DNA of 64,000 nucleotides from Vibrio rhodolitus (GCF_003350325.1 NZ_QLYZ01000018.1:1-64000), one strand, 5' to 3'. Positions 17,962 to 27,786 are shown, numbered from the stretch's first letter. A program made the numbers and translations. Notes: generated by a model from the letters alone, not told the origin.

Positions 17962-19326
17962 TCACGATAATACCGGCAAAATCCGACTCAACTTATCAAA
18001 CGTCTCTTGATATTCCGAATCCGCTTGGCTATCAGCCACTAAACCGCCGCCGGCCCAAACATGTAACTTGTCATTTTCTGCCACCAGTGTACGAATCGTA
18101 ATACTGGTATCCATACGGCCATGACGGCTGATGTAACCAATGCTACCGCAGTAGGCGCTGCGTCGGTGCGGCTCAAGTTCTTCGATAATTTCCATTGCGC
18201 GCACTTTCGGTGCGCCGGTAATCGAGCCGCCAGGGAAGCTGGCGCGTAACAAATCTAAGCAGTGATATTTCTCATCCAGCTCAGCCTTGATGGTACTAAC
18301 AAGATGATGCACCGCAGGGAAGCTTTCGATATCGAACAGTTTAGGCACATGCACAGTACCAGGTTTTGCCACACGTCCAACGTCATTACGCAGCAAATCG
18401 ACAATCATCAGGTTTTCTGCTTGGTCTTTTTCCGCTGCAGCCAGCTCGTTGGCTGAAGCGAGATCTTGTTCAGGATCGCTAAATCTTGGGCGGGTGCCTT
18501 TGATGGGTTTGGTTTCAATAATACCGTGGTTTACTTGCAAAAATCGCTCTGGCGAAACACTTAAAATCGCGCTGTGCTCAGTTCTGACAAAAGCAGAAAA
18601 AGGCGCTTGGTTTACTTGCTCTAATTGGCAGTACGCTTGCCATTCCGAGCCTTGGTAACTGGCACTAAAGCGCTGTGCGAGGTTGATTTGGTAACAATCA
18701 CCTGAAAGCAGGTACTCTTGTACTTGAGCAAACTTTTGCTCGTACTGCGCCTTACTCATATTGGATTGCCAATCAGCGGTTAAGGCAAAGGGTGCTTCAT
18801 CTGTTGCTTGTTGTGATTGCAGCCATTGCCAATGCTGCTCAATGTTTTGCCCAACAACCCACGCTTGTTGCTGTTTATGGTCAACGATCACCGCCCACTC
18901 GTAAATGCCAACAGCCATATCTGGGCTGGTGAGATCGTGCTCGGCAAGGCTTGGTAACGCTTCAACCCGGCGACCTAAGTCATAAGCGAAGTAGCCTAGT
19001 GCGCCGCCAATAAAAGGCAGTTCACCTTGATAATCGAGTGTACCAAGTTGGCTTGCAAGTTCTTGCTCGATAAGCTGAAAAGGGTCTTGCTGCGAGTGAT
19101 AATTGTCGTTGCCACTACACACATGGGTATCGTCACCGTGAGTCACTAAGGTAACCAGCGGGTTAGCTACCAAAATATCAAATCGGCTGTCGACGTGTTG
19201 CTGTGAAGCAGAGCGCAGTAACATCGCCCAATTTTGCGTCGAGATAGGCGCAAACAGCGTTTGAGCTAACTGATTTGAGTATTCAATCTGGTTGATCTGT
19301 AAGCGATTTGGTTGTGTGTTATTCAT
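17962..19326 (-). CDS. pabB: Aminodeoxychorismate synthase component I
   Basis: Makes 4-amino-4-deoxychorismate from chorismate with ammonia supplied by PabA; first step of p-aminobenzoate and folate synthesis. 454 residues. The N-terminal TrpE-like domain has FIGGALGYFAYDLGRR; the catalytic chorismate-binding domain has the PIKGTRPR motif with the active-site lysine typical of PabB, DLLRNDVGRV, FPGGSITGAPK, and YCGSIGYI. The ATG at 19326 is chosen; an in-frame TTG at 19344 would add six residues. Neither has a clear ribosome site. Single gene on the minus strand after the repeat region. Confidence 0.94.
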   Translation of the reverse strand: MNNTQPNRLQINQIEYSNQLAQTLFAPISTQNWAMLLRSASQQHVDSRFDILVANPLVTLVTHGDDTHVCSGNDNYHSQQDPFQLIEQELASQLGTLDYQGELPFIGGALGYFAYDLGRRVEALPSLAEHDLTSPDMAVGIYEWAVIVDHKQQQAWVVGQNIEQHWQWLQSQQATDEAPFALTADWQSNMSKAQYEQKFAQVQEYLLSGDCYQINLAQRFSASYQGSEWQAYCQLEQVNQAPFSAFVRTEHSAILSVSPERFLQVNHGIIETKPIKGTRPRFSDPEQDLASANELAAAEKDQAENLMIVDLLRNDVGRVAKPGTVHVPKLFDIESFPAVHHLVSTIKAELDEKYHCLDLLRASFPGGSITGAPKVRAMEIIEELEPHRRSAYCGSIGYISRHGRMDTSITIRTLVAENDKLHVWAGGGLVADSQADSEYQETFDKLSRILPVLS

Positions 19327-19501
19327 TTGTTTAAATTGTGACAAAGAGATCGTTCACTGCGTGGCGTGTTGGGAAAAGCAAGAGTATCATAACCAAAATA
19401 GAACCCGCTACTTAGAATAAAATCGGATGACAAAGTTTTGTTGGATTGTCGGAAGCAATATTTAACAAAGCGGGGATAACGGAAGCAAAAAGAGGCAAGT
19501 A

Positions 19502-21019
19502 ATGACAGTAATCCGCAGAGAGGATGTGATCAGCAGCGTAGCTGACGCTCTTCAATACATTTCTTATTACCATCCACTCGATTTCGTTCAAGCCCTAGAA
19601 CAAGCTTACCACCGTGAGCAGAGCCAAGCGGCAAAGGATGCCATCGCCCAGATTTTAATTAACTCACGTATGTCTGCAGAAGGTCACCGACCAATCTGCC
19701 AAGACACGGGTATCGTGACTTGTTTCGTTAACATTGGCATGGCAGTGCAATGGGACGATACAGACATGACCGTGCAGCAAATGGTTGATGAAGGTGTGCG
19801 CCAAGCTTACACCAATCCTGATAACCCGCTGCGCGCTTCGGTACTAAAAGACCCGGCCGGTAAGCGCATTAACACCAAAGACAATACGCCAGCCGTGGTG
19901 CACATAAACATGGTGCCGGGCGATAAAGTCGAAATTCAAATTGCGGCCAAAGGCGGCGGCAGTGAAAACAAAACTAAGATGGTGATGCTCAACCCATCCG
20001 ATGATATTGCCGAGTGGGTAGAGAAAACGCTGCCGCTAATGGGCGCAGGTTGGTGTCCACCAGGTATGTTAGGTATCGGTATTGGTGGAACCGCAGAAAA
20101 AGCAGCCGTGCTGGCTAAAGAGTCTTTGATGGAGCACATTGATATTCATGAGCTGATTGAGCGCGGCCCACAAAATGCAGAAGAAGAGCTGCGTTTGGAT
20201 ATCTTTAATCGTGTTAATCGTCTTGGCATTGGTGCACAAGGTTTGGGCGGTTTAACCACAGTGGTTGACGTGAAAATCAAAACGGCGCCAACCCATGCGG
20301 CTTCTAAGCCAGTGTGTTTGATCCCTAACTGCGCGGCAACTCGCCACGTGCACTTTACTCTAGATGGCAGCGGTCCTGCTGAGTTGACGCCACCTAAGCT
20401 AGAAGATTGGCCAGATATTACTTGGGAAGCGGGTGAAAACACGCGCCGCGTAAACCTAGACACCATCACTAAAGAAGAAGCGATGGAGTGGAAAACCGGC
20501 GAAACCGTTCTGCTTTCAGGTAAGATCTTAACTGGTCGTGATGCTGCGCATAAGCGCATTCAAACCATGCTAGAGAGTGGTGAAGGCTTACCGGAAGGTG
20601 TCGATTTTAAAGGCAAGTTTATTTACTACGTAGGTCCTGTTGATGCGGTTGGCGATGAGGTCGTTGGTCCTGCGGGTCCGACAACATCGACTCGTATGGA
20701 TAAGTTTACTGACCTTATGCTAGAGCAGACGGGCATTATGGGCATGATTGGTAAAGCTGAGCGTGGTCCTGCAACGGTAGAATCTATTAAGCAACACAAG
20801 TCGGTTTACCTAATGGCTGTCGGCGGCGCGGCTTACCTAGTGGCGAAAGCGATCAAGAAAGCGCGCGTAGTGGCGTTTGAAGATCTTGGCATGGAAGCAA
20901 TCTACGAGTTTGAAGTGGAAGATATGCCAGTGACGGTTGCGGTTGACTCACGTGGTGCTAACGCGCACCAAATTGGTCCGGATACTTGGAAAGTTAAAAT
21001 CCAAGAGATGGAAGCCTAG
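19502..21019 (+). CDS. Fumarate hydratase, class I (iron-sulfur)
   Basis: Interconverts fumarate and malate in the TCA cycle with an oxygen-labile 4Fe-4S cluster. 505 residues, two fused parts: the alpha region with RPICQDTGIVTCF, LIPNCAATRHVHF and the GAGWCPPGMLGIGIGGT loop, and the beta region (from about residue 330) with VGPAGPTTSTRMDKF and AVGGAAYL. The cysteines in these motifs are the expected cluster ligands. It is the FumA/FumB type by fusion, though shorter than E. coli FumA (548). GAGG precedes the ATG; a strong terminator follows. Confidence 0.93.
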   Translation: MTVIRREDVISSVADALQYISYYHPLDFVQALEQAYHREQSQAAKDAIAQILINSRMSAEGHRPICQDTGIVTCFVNIGMAVQWDDTDMTVQQMVDEGVRQAYTNPDNPLRASVLKDPAGKRINTKDNTPAVVHINMVPGDKVEIQIAAKGGGSENKTKMVMLNPSDDIAEWVEKTLPLMGAGWCPPGMLGIGIGGTAEKAAVLAKESLMEHIDIHELIERGPQNAEEELRLDIFNRVNRLGIGAQGLGGLTTVVDVKIKTAPTHAASKPVCLIPNCAATRHVHFTLDGSGPAELTPPKLEDWPDITWEAGENTRRVNLDTITKEEAMEWKTGETVLLSGKILTGRDAAHKRIQTMLESGEGLPEGVDFKGKFIYYVGPVDAVGDEVVGPAGPTTSTRMDKFTDLMLEQTGIMGMIGKAERGPATVESIKQHKSVYLMAVGGAAYLVAKAIKKARVVAFEDLGMEAIYEFEVEDMPVTVAVDSRGANAHQIGPDTWKVKIQEMEA

Positions 21020-21040
21020 TTAGCTTTTAACTATAGATGT

Positions 21041-21064
21041 AAAGTGCAGCAATTGCTGCACTTT
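21041..21064 (+). terminator. Intrinsic terminator of the fumarase gene
   Basis: Perfect 10-bp stem AAAGTGCAGC (21041-21050) and GCTGCACTTT (21055-21064) around AATT, followed by TTG; the stem itself ends in T residues. Confidence 0.85.
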
Positions 21065-21167
21065 TTGTCTCTACACTGACAATACTCTTAGGGCTTTGTC
21101 TTGCAGTCACTTAGCTATCGGCATAAGCTACTAGAGTAATAAATCACAATAAGAACTAGGAGAATTC

Positions 21168-21353
21168 ATGCCACGCTTTATTCAGATCCTTCAAATCATT
21201 ATCGCAGCCGTTGTTGCCTTTTTCGTTGGGTATGACTTAATCCTACACGGGATCAGTATTTTTGATGAAAAGTACGTCACTATCACGTGTGTGCTATTTG
21301 TCTTGCTAGAGATCGCACTATTTGTAATCTACAAGTTGATTGAAGACGACTAG
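21168..21353 (+). CDS. Small inner-membrane protein, two helices
   Basis: 61 residues with two hydrophobic segments (about 5-27 and 37-56) and an acidic C-terminal end (EDD). AGGAG lies before the ATG and a strong terminator follows, so it is a real monocistronic gene. Function unknown; no family recognised. Confidence 0.72.
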   Translation: MPRFIQILQIIIAAVVAFFVGYDLILHGISIFDEKYVTITCVLFVLLEIALFVIYKLIEDD

Positions 21354-21408
21354 ACCTTGTCTCACGTTTCATTTTCGCTTTTTACCGGCATTTGGTAAGA
21401 CTTTACGT

Positions 21409-21436
21409 AAAACCTCTGATTTCTATCAGAGGTTTT
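21409..21436 (+). terminator. Intrinsic terminator of the 61-aa gene
   Basis: Perfect 12-bp stem AAAACCTCTGAT (21409-21420) and ATCAGAGGTTTT (21425-21436) around TTCT, followed by TTG. Confidence 0.88.
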
Positions 21437-21502
21437 TTGTTCATCCACGATTAATATAGCTTTAGTTACGCTAGTGATAGTTAAGCAACCATGAGAGATT
21501 CA

Positions 21503-22879
21503 ATGAAGAGTATTAAACAAGAAGTGAATGATTTTCTGCATCGTAGTATGGATTCGCACGTGCGCGTGGCGGTAACAGGTCTGTCGCGAGCGGGGAAAAC
21601 TGCCTTTATCACCTCACTTGTTAACCAACTGCTTCATACATCGACTCACGATAAACTGCCACTTTTGCATGCGGTGCGTGATAAGCGTGTGATTGGCGCA
21701 AAACGTGAGCCACAAACAAACATGATGGTGCCGCGCTTTGCTTATGATGAAGCGATGAGCCAACTACACGGCAGCGAGCCTAATTGGCCTGAGCCGACTC
21801 GTGACGTGAGCGAAATCAGGCTAGCAATCAAATACAAACCAACCAAAACCACCAAAAAGTTATTGGGCAGCACCAGCACTTTGCATTTAGACATTATTGA
21901 TTATCCAGGCGAATGGTTGTTGGATTTACCCCTGCTGGATATGGATTTTCACCAATGGTCACAGAGCCAGTTTGCGGTGCTAACAGGTAAACGTCTTGAA
22001 CTTGCCAAGCCATGGCTGGCGGCGTTAGAGCAAATTGATATTGATAGCGAAGCAGATGAAATGAAGCTGCAATCGGTGGCAAAGAGCTACACCGACTATC
22101 TTCACGCCTGTAAAGATCATGGTCTGCACTGGGTGCAGCCGGGGCGATTTGTTTTGCCGGGCGAGTTGGAAGGAGCGCCTGTGTTGCAGTTTTTCCCTAT
22201 TCGCTTTGACCAAGAGCATAAGGCGGGGCGCGATTCTAACCTTGCGATGCTAAAAGCACGCTATCAGGAATACCAAAACAAGGTGGTGAAGGCGTTTTAT
22301 AAGCATCATTTCTCGACATTTGATCGTCAAATTGTGCTAGTGGATTGCTTGCAGCCCCTCAACGCTGGTTATGAGTCTTTTATGGATATGCGCAACGCTC
22401 TAGAGCAACTGATGCATAGCTTTCGCTATGGACGCAGTAACTTAGTTAAACGCTTATTTGCGCCGCGCATTGATAAGATCTTGTTTGCCGCTACCAAGGC
22501 TGATCATGTTACGCCGGATCAGCATGCGAATTTGGTCTCATTGCTGCAGCAAATGGTGCACCCTGCGTGGCAGAGCGCATCTTTTGAAAATATAGAGATG
22601 AGCTGCATGTCGATGGCATCGATTCAAGCCACGCAAAGCGGTTTTATTGCCAGTGGTGAGCAATCTATTCCGGCGCTGCAGGGCACCGCACTTGATGGTC
22701 ATGCACTAACGGTTTACCCGGGTGAAGTGCCGAAGAAATTGCCAGCGGCAGATTATTGGCACAATAAAGGCTTTGAATTTACAGCATTTAAACCAATGGC
22801 AAGCCATCAAGATGAGCCGTTACCGCACATTCGTATCGACAAAGCACTGCAATACCTATTAGGAGACAAACTGAAATGA
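21503..22879 (+). CDS. ycjX: YcjX-family P-loop stress protein
   Basis: 458-residue DUF463 protein with a GTPase-like P-loop (GLSRAGKT, residues 26-33), switch region DIIDYPGEW and a late ATKADH that resembles the guanine-specifying NKxD motif. In E. coli ycjX follows phage-shock genes and is coupled to ycjF, as here. Exact role unknown; probably peripheral to the inner membrane. The ATG at 21503 is preferred over 21491 because GAGAGA precedes it. The stop codon overlaps the ycjF start. Confidence 0.9.
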   Translation: MKSIKQEVNDFLHRSMDSHVRVAVTGLSRAGKTAFITSLVNQLLHTSTHDKLPLLHAVRDKRVIGAKREPQTNMMVPRFAYDEAMSQLHGSEPNWPEPTRDVSEIRLAIKYKPTKTTKKLLGSTSTLHLDIIDYPGEWLLDLPLLDMDFHQWSQSQFAVLTGKRLELAKPWLAALEQIDIDSEADEMKLQSVAKSYTDYLHACKDHGLHWVQPGRFVLPGELEGAPVLQFFPIRFDQEHKAGRDSNLAMLKARYQEYQNKVVKAFYKHHFSTFDRQIVLVDCLQPLNAGYESFMDMRNALEQLMHSFRYGRSNLVKRLFAPRIDKILFAATKADHVTPDQHANLVSLLQQMVHPAWQSASFENIEMSCMSMASIQATQSGFIASGEQSIPALQGTALDGHALTVYPGEVPKKLPAADYWHNKGFEFTAFKPMASHQDEPLPHIRIDKALQYLLGDKLK

Positions 22880-23919
22880 GTGAATATAAATCTAAGCAGG
22901 TTTTCAGTGAGCCTCTACAAGCGGATTTGAATACTAATATCGAGTTAAACGCGCAGCAGCAGTTTGCCACTACTGATAAATTTGTGCCTATAAATATTGA
23001 CGCTAGTGCTGAAAATGAGCAAAGCGAAACTGACAGCGAACAGCAACTAGATAAGATTATTCGTCCTAAGAAAGGGCGTAAATGGTTAGCCGCTGGTTTG
23101 CTTACAAGCTTTGCGGCGCTGGTTGGTTGGCAAGCGGTCGATTCCGTGGTTCAAGCGGTGCAAAGCGCAGATTGGTTAGCGCTGGGCTGGGCTGGCTTTA
23201 TCTCGGCTATTGCTGCGTTAGGTTTAGGCGCGATAGGCAAAGAGCTTTGGAAATTACGCCGCCTACGTAATCACTTTTCTATCCAAGAGGCGAGTGAAGC
23301 GCTGTTGCAAAGTGACAGTGTTGGGCAAGGCAAAGCGTTTTGTGAGAAGCTCGCTCACGACAGTGGAGTGAAGCCTGAAACGCCAAGCTACGATCGCTGG
23401 CTAAATGGTGTTAATCCGTCACACAGCGATGCGGAAATTCTCGATATGTATGATGCAATCGTAGTGGCTGAACAAGATAAACGCGCGACAGCAATTGTCA
23501 CTCGTCATGCAACCGAATCAGCGGCGTTGGTGGCAATCAGCCCGCTAGCGGCAGCGGATATGCTATTGGTGGCTTGGCGAAATTTCAAAATGATCGACAA
23601 TTTAGCTGATGTGTATGGTATCGAGTTAGGTTATTGGTCTCGTTTGCAACTGTTTAAGTCGACGTTAGTCAACATGGCAGCGGCTGGCGCGAGTGAATTA
23701 GCGATCGATGCCGGTATGGATTTAATGTCGATGGATCTGGCGGGTAAGCTCTCGGCAAGGGCAGGTCAGGGCATCGGTGTTGGTATTTTAACCGCTCGTT
23801 TAGGGCTTAAAGCGATGTCTTTGCTGCGTCCAATGCCTTGGCATGCCGAGCGTGCGGTGAAATTGTCGGCAATTCGCAAGCAAATTGCGCTAAAAGTAGC
23901 CGAGCTGACAGTAAAATAA
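22876..23919 (+). CDS. ycjF: YcjF-family inner-membrane protein (DUF697)
   Basis: 347 residues. A polar N-terminal region of about 70 residues is followed by two hydrophobic helices (about 74-93 and 100-120) and a C-terminal DUF697 domain with small hydrophobic stretches ([19 protein letters not shown]). E. coli YcjF is a multi-pass inner-membrane protein of unknown role. The gene overlaps ycjX by four bases (ATGA), so the two are translationally coupled and probably work together. Confidence 0.9.
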   Translation: MSEYKSKQVFSEPLQADLNTNIELNAQQQFATTDKFVPINIDASAENEQSETDSEQQLDKIIRPKKGRKWLAAGLLTSFAALVGWQAVDSVVQAVQSADWLALGWAGFISAIAALGLGAIGKELWKLRRLRNHFSIQEASEALLQSDSVGQGKAFCEKLAHDSGVKPETPSYDRWLNGVNPSHSDAEILDMYDAIVVAEQDKRATAIVTRHATESAALVAISPLAAADMLLVAWRNFKMIDNLADVYGIELGYWSRLQLFKSTLVNMAAAGASELAIDAGMDLMSMDLAGKLSARAGQGIGVGILTARLGLKAMSLLRPMPWHAERAVKLSAIRKQIALKVAELTVK

Positions 23920-24016
23920 CGTGAATGTGAAGCTGGTAATGTTGCATTGCTTGACGGGCAAATAGGCTTGGAGGAAACTACTGTCAACTTTTCCTGACAC
24001 CTATTAGGACTATTCT

Positions 24017-25561
24017 GTGCGTCTAGAAGTTTTATGTGAAGACAGACTCGGTCTGACTCGCGAGCTGCTTAATATTCTAGCTTCGAGAAATCTCGATTTA
24101 CGCGGTATCGAAATTGATATCTCGGGCATCATTTATCTAAACTGCCCAGATATTGATTTTGATACTTTCAGTGAACTGATGGCGGAAATTCGTCGAATTT
24201 CTGGCGTTAAGGATGTACGAAAAATCCAGTTCATGCCAATGGAAAGGCACAACACTGAGCTAATCTCTCTGCTTAACAACCTACCTGAGCCGGTAGTGGC
24301 AATAGACCTGCGTGGTAATGTCGATATGGCAAACCAAGCAGCGCTAAGCCTATTTAATCTTGAAGAGCATGAGGTGATTTCTCACCAAATTAGCCATCTG
24401 CTACCAAGCTTTAACTTCTCTAAGTGGGCAGAAGGCAAGATCACTCGCCAGCGCGAAAATATCGTGATCAATGGCTTAGACTACGTGATGGAAATCATGC
24501 CGGTCTACATTGAAACGGAAACCCAAGAATCGATTTTAGCCAGTACGGTAATGATCATTCGCGCGACTCAAGATAAATCGCTGCTCAAACAGATGCTGCC
24601 ACTGCAAAGCAATTTAGGTTTTGAGCATTTTGTTGGTATTTCAAATCGCCATAAAGCGCTGATCAGCCAAGCGAAAAAACTGGCGAATATGGACCAGCCA
24701 CTACTTATCCAAGGTGAAACCGGCACAGGTAAAGAGATGTTGGCACGCGCGTGTCACAATCGTTCTGATCGCGCAGAGCAGCCATTTTTGGTCTTAAGCT
24801 GTGCTTCAATGCCGGATGATGTTGCCGAAACTGAACTGTTTGGTCATGGTCCGGGCATGTTTAATCATCAAGAAGCGCATAAAGGGATCTTTGAGCAAGC
24901 GAACGGCGGTACGGTTTTCCTCGATGAGATCGGTGAGATGAGCCCGCATCTACAAATCAAACTGCTGCGCTTACTGCAAGACGGACGCTTCCGTCGCGTT
25001 GGTGAAGAGCATGAAGTGCAAGTAGATGTGCGAGTTATCGCCTCAACACGCCATAAGTTGGCAGACTTAGCCGAATCTGGCTCTTTTAGAGAAGATCTTT
25101 TCTATCGCCTCAATGTTCTGACGATCCAGATCCCACCATTGCGTGAGCGCACGACCGATATTGAACCACTACTGGAAATGTTTATTGCTAAGTACGTGAC
25201 TCAACTCGGAATTACTCGTCCGAATATGGCAGAAGATTTACTCGACCAACTCAATTCATACAATTGGCCAGGTAACATGCGTCAATTGGAAAACATGGTA
25301 TTGCGCGCATTAACCGAGCTTGAAACCGACACACTCACGGTGGATCTATTCCACCTGCCGCAACTAGAAGCAGCCGTCGCTGCAGGTGCGACGCTGAGCT
25401 TAGACGGCTCGTTAGATGAAATTATGAAAGAGTACGAGTCGAAAGTGTTAGAGCGACTTTACCAGTCGTTCCCGTCAAGCCGTAAGCTGGCGAAGCGTTT
25501 GGATGTGTCACATACCTCTGTGGCAAACAAACTGCGCGAATATGGGATCCGTAAGATTTGA
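24017..25561 (+). CDS. tyrR: Aromatic amino acid regulator TyrR
   Basis: Regulator of aromatic amino acid synthesis and transport. 514 residues (E. coli 513): N-terminal ACT domain (1-70, MRLEVLCEDRLGLTREL), PAS domain (about 80-190), AAA+ ATPase domain with Walker A GETGTGKE (about 233-240) and FLDEIGEM, and a C-terminal helix-turn-helix (KLAKRLDVSHTSVANKLREYG). The sigma-54 contact loop GAFTGA is absent (HGPGMFNHQEAHKG instead), as known for TyrR, which acts on sigma-70. The start is GTG with AGGA upstream. The stop overlaps the rimJ start, so a downstream run of genes is coupled to it. Confidence 0.95.
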   Translation: MRLEVLCEDRLGLTRELLNILASRNLDLRGIEIDISGIIYLNCPDIDFDTFSELMAEIRRISGVKDVRKIQFMPMERHNTELISLLNNLPEPVVAIDLRGNVDMANQAALSLFNLEEHEVISHQISHLLPSFNFSKWAEGKITRQRENIVINGLDYVMEIMPVYIETETQESILASTVMIIRATQDKSLLKQMLPLQSNLGFEHFVGISNRHKALISQAKKLANMDQPLLIQGETGTGKEMLARACHNRSDRAEQPFLVLSCASMPDDVAETELFGHGPGMFNHQEAHKGIFEQANGGTVFLDEIGEMSPHLQIKLLRLLQDGRFRRVGEEHEVQVDVRVIASTRHKLADLAESGSFREDLFYRLNVLTIQIPPLRERTTDIEPLLEMFIAKYVTQLGITRPNMAEDLLDQLNSYNWPGNMRQLENMVLRALTELETDTLTVDLFHLPQLEAAVAAGATLSLDGSLDEIMKEYESKVLERLYQSFPSSRKLAKRLDVSHTSVANKLREYGIRKI

Positions 25562-26145
25562 TGAGTCAGGTGAGTACGCCACAGCAAGTTTTTGAAGTCG
25601 ATGGTGACATTGTTCTGCGCACCGCAGAGCCTACCGATGCCTATATGATTCGGGAGTACTTTGTCACCAATCGGGATTATTTGAAGCCTTGGGAACCAAA
25701 ACGGGAAGAGGAGTTTTTCACGCTTTCCGGTTGGACTCAGCGTTTAATTAAGCTCAATGAACTGCACAAATTAGGGCTTGGCTACTACTTGCTTATTATC
25801 GACAAACCAACCGGAGCGATGCTGGGTACGATCTCATTCAGTAATCTCACTCGTTTTCCTTTCCACGCCTGCAATGTTGGCTATTCGCTGGCACAGGGTG
25901 AACAGGGGAAAGGGACCATGACGCGCGCTTTGAAACTTGCCGTGGGGTACATGTTCAAACATCAGAACATGCACCGAATCATGGCAAGCTATATGCCACA
26001 CAATGCGGCAAGCGAGGCAGTTCTGAAGCGAGTGGGATTTGTAAGAGAAGGCTTTGCTGAAGCTTACTTATTGATCGATGGTCAATGGCGCGATCATGTA
26101 TTAACCGCGTTGACCAACCAAAACTGGGAGCCTAGCACGCTATGA
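25561..26145 (+). CDS. rimJ: Ribosomal protein S5 alanine N-acetyltransferase
   Basis: GNAT enzyme that acetylates the N-terminal alanine of ribosomal protein S5. 194 residues, same length as E. coli RimJ, with family blocks FLVTNRDYLKPWEPKR-like near residue 35, the acetyl-CoA loop QGEQGKGTMTRAL, HRIMASYMPHN, and the ending LIDGQWRDHVLTAL shared with RimJ. The ATG overlaps the tyrR stop by one base (TGATG). It is therefore co-translated with tyrR. RimJ proteins also have reported regulatory side roles; nothing here tests that. Confidence 0.88.
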   Translation: MSQVSTPQQVFEVDGDIVLRTAEPTDAYMIREYFVTNRDYLKPWEPKREEEFFTLSGWTQRLIKLNELHKLGLGYYLLIIDKPTGAMLGTISFSNLTRFPFHACNVGYSLAQGEQGKGTMTRALKLAVGYMFKHQNMHRIMASYMPHNAASEAVLKRVGFVREGFAEAYLLIDGQWRDHVLTALTNQNWEPSTL

Positions 26146-26732
26146 CAACTCGTTTAGAACAGCAACTCGCGTTATTGATAGAGCTTGATAAGCTTAAGTC
26201 GGTGCTGCGCCGCACCCGAGTCAAATCCGCGCAGGGGCGCATGGAAAACAGTGCCGAGCATAGTTGGCACGTAGCGCTCATGGCCATCTTGTTGCAAGAG
26301 CACGCCAATGAGCCGGTTGATTTGAGTAAAGTCCTCAAGATGTTATTACTGCATGATATCGTAGAGATTGATGCCGGGGACACGTTCGTTTACGATACTG
26401 CCGCTTCGTTGCAGCAGAGCGAGAAAGAACTTGAAGCTGCTGAGCGCCTGTTTGGCATGCTGCCACAAGATCAAGCGATAGAACTAAAATCGATTTGGCT
26501 TGAGTTTGAGAGTGCAGAAAGTGCGGAAGCGAAATATGCCAAAGCTCTGGATCGTTTAATCCCCATGTTGCTTAACTACCACAATGATGGTCAGAGCTGG
26601 ATCGAAAATGACGTGACGAGCGAGCAAGCGTTTAACGTTAACCAAAAAATAGAGCAGGGCTCTACAGCTTTGTGGCAACGAGCGAAACAAATTATTGAAG
26701 AAGCCAGCGAGAAAGGCTGGTTGAAGTCTTAG
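26142..26732 (+). CDS. HD-domain phosphohydrolase (YfbR/HDDC2-like)
   Basis: 196-residue HD-domain protein. The metal site is seen as H40/H43 in ENSAEHSWHVALMA and H71-D72 in LLLHDIVEIDAGD, with a further Asp in KALDRLIPML. Relatives are 5'-deoxynucleotidases acting on dNMPs, so removal of deoxynucleotides is the likely role, not proven for this subgroup. It overlaps rimJ by four bases (ATGA) and lies 12 bp before the DUF2947 gene. Confidence 0.85.
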   Translation: MTTRLEQQLALLIELDKLKSVLRRTRVKSAQGRMENSAEHSWHVALMAILLQEHANEPVDLSKVLKMLLLHDIVEIDAGDTFVYDTAASLQQSEKELEAAERLFGMLPQDQAIELKSIWLEFESAESAEAKYAKALDRLIPMLLNYHNDGQSWIENDVTSEQAFNVNQKIEQGSTALWQRAKQIIEEASEKGWLKS

Positions 26733-26744
26733 TTGAGGAACAAG

Positions 26745-27221
26745 ATGTCTTATTTACCTTTGGATCAGTACCAAAGAAAATGGATTTTTACGCATCAATC
26801 AATGCCTGTACCAGCAGAAGATCTAGAGGCGATCAAGCCAATGGATCAAGCTCGTTCGGCACAGCTTTGGAAAGATAACATCAGTGCACAAAGTCCTGAT
26901 GCTGAGCGTTTAAGTTCAAGTGATTGGCCAATGAAATCTGGCAACTGGGCGGCAGAGACAGTGAACTGGATGTCCGCATGGGAGTCGGACGATGAGCAAT
27001 TGCCGGAAGAGATCTTACAGTTTATCGATTGGCAAGATGACGTAACCGTTTATTTTTGCTACGAAAAATACAATATTATTGAAACCAAGTGGTCAATATT
27101 CAAAAAGTATTGGAAAAACTTTTTGTTTTACGATGATGGTCCAATCCTAATCGCTCGACGCCGTTCAGAAGCGCTGTGGTTTGCCGATAATGGCCAAGTG
27201 AAGCTTGGTAAGCGTGACTGA
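26745..27221 (+). CDS. DUF2947-type conserved protein
   Basis: 158-residue soluble protein rich in tryptophan and acidic residues, with no signal or membrane segment. I recall this family as DUF2947, found in Vibrio and relatives, without known function. The blocks FIDWQDDVTVYFCYEK and WSIFKKYWKNFLFYDDGP are prominent. The start is the ATG at 26745 with TTGAGGA upstream; the TTG at 26733 is too early. Last gene of the tyrR run, followed by a terminator. Confidence 0.75.
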   Translation: MSYLPLDQYQRKWIFTHQSMPVPAEDLEAIKPMDQARSAQLWKDNISAQSPDAERLSSSDWPMKSGNWAAETVNWMSAWESDDEQLPEEILQFIDWQDDVTVYFCYEKYNIIETKWSIFKKYWKNFLFYDDGPILIARRRSEALWFADNGQVKLGKRD

Positions 27222-27259
27222 TAAATGATCATTAATCGATGATCTAAACAAAAGTACTG

Positions 27260-27290
27260 AGAGAGAATTGGTTTTTGATCAATTCTCTCT
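27260..27290 (+). terminator. Terminator of the tyrR operon
   Basis: Stem GAGAGAATTG (27261-27270) and CAATTCTCTC (27280-27289) with a 9-nt loop, followed by TTTTTA. Confidence 0.85.
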
Positions 27291-27483
27291 TTTTATTTGT
27301 CGGAAGATCCAAAAATGGATCTTATCTAACAACATAAATCAATACGTATAAAAGTGATATTGCTCCCATTAATGTGATTAAATGGTGCGCAGATCGGCGA
27401 TTTTGTTATCATTAAGCTTATCCGAATGTTAGGACAAAGAATAAACTTTTGGGCTAGTTGACGAATTAGAGTAGGGAAGCGCC

Positions 27484-27663
27484 GTGGAATCATTGTTATT
27501 ACAACTTAAAAAGGACTTTTATAAAAATATCAGTTCGTTGCAAGCACACACCTTGCCACAAAGCCAACCGACTCTTAACTTGCTGACTGAAGAAGAGCTT
27601 AAAGAGCTCGAACATGTATGGGTTGAACTCTCTGTATGGCAGCGTAATCAGGCGTCGTTCTAG
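27484..27663 (+). CDS. Small conserved-looking hypothetical protein (59 aa)
   Basis: GTG-started ORF of 59 codons. AGGGA lies 8 bp before the GTG, and a strong terminator follows 27 bp after the stop. The product starts MESLLLQLKKDFYKNI, has an acidic helix LTEEELKELEHVWVEL and ends WQRNQASF. It is likely a soluble, helical protein. No family recognised. Codon use looks normal for the neighbourhood. Confidence 0.6.
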   Translation: MESLLLQLKKDFYKNISSLQAHTLPQSQPTLNLLTEEELKELEHVWVELSVWQRNQASF

Positions 27664-27690
27664 TTCCTAATCGTTAGTGCTCAGTTTTAG

Positions 27691-27722
27691 AAACCCCAGT
27701 AATCACAAGGTTACTGGGGTTT
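27691..27722 (+). terminator. Intrinsic terminator after the 59-aa ORF
   Basis: Perfect 12-bp stem AAACCCCAGTAA (27691-27702) and TTACTGGGGTTT (27711-27722), followed by TT. Confidence 0.85.
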
Positions 27723-27769
27723 TTCCGTTTAAGCTGCATAAACTATTACGGCTTTTTAAATAGAATGTT

Positions 27770-27786
27770 TTGTTATATTATAACAA
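27770..27786. promoter_or_regulatory. 17-bp perfect palindrome upstream of ribA
   Basis: TTGTTATA-T-TATAACAA, 64 bp before the ribA start, within an AT-rich stretch that could hold the -10 element. This is operator-like; the regulator is unknown. It is not a Fur-like sequence. Confidence 0.45.

Noticed and set aside
24017..25561. tyrR as a sigma-54 activator
   Set aside because: The AAA+ domain lacks the GAFTGA loop needed to contact sigma-54, and the whole protein aligns with TyrR.
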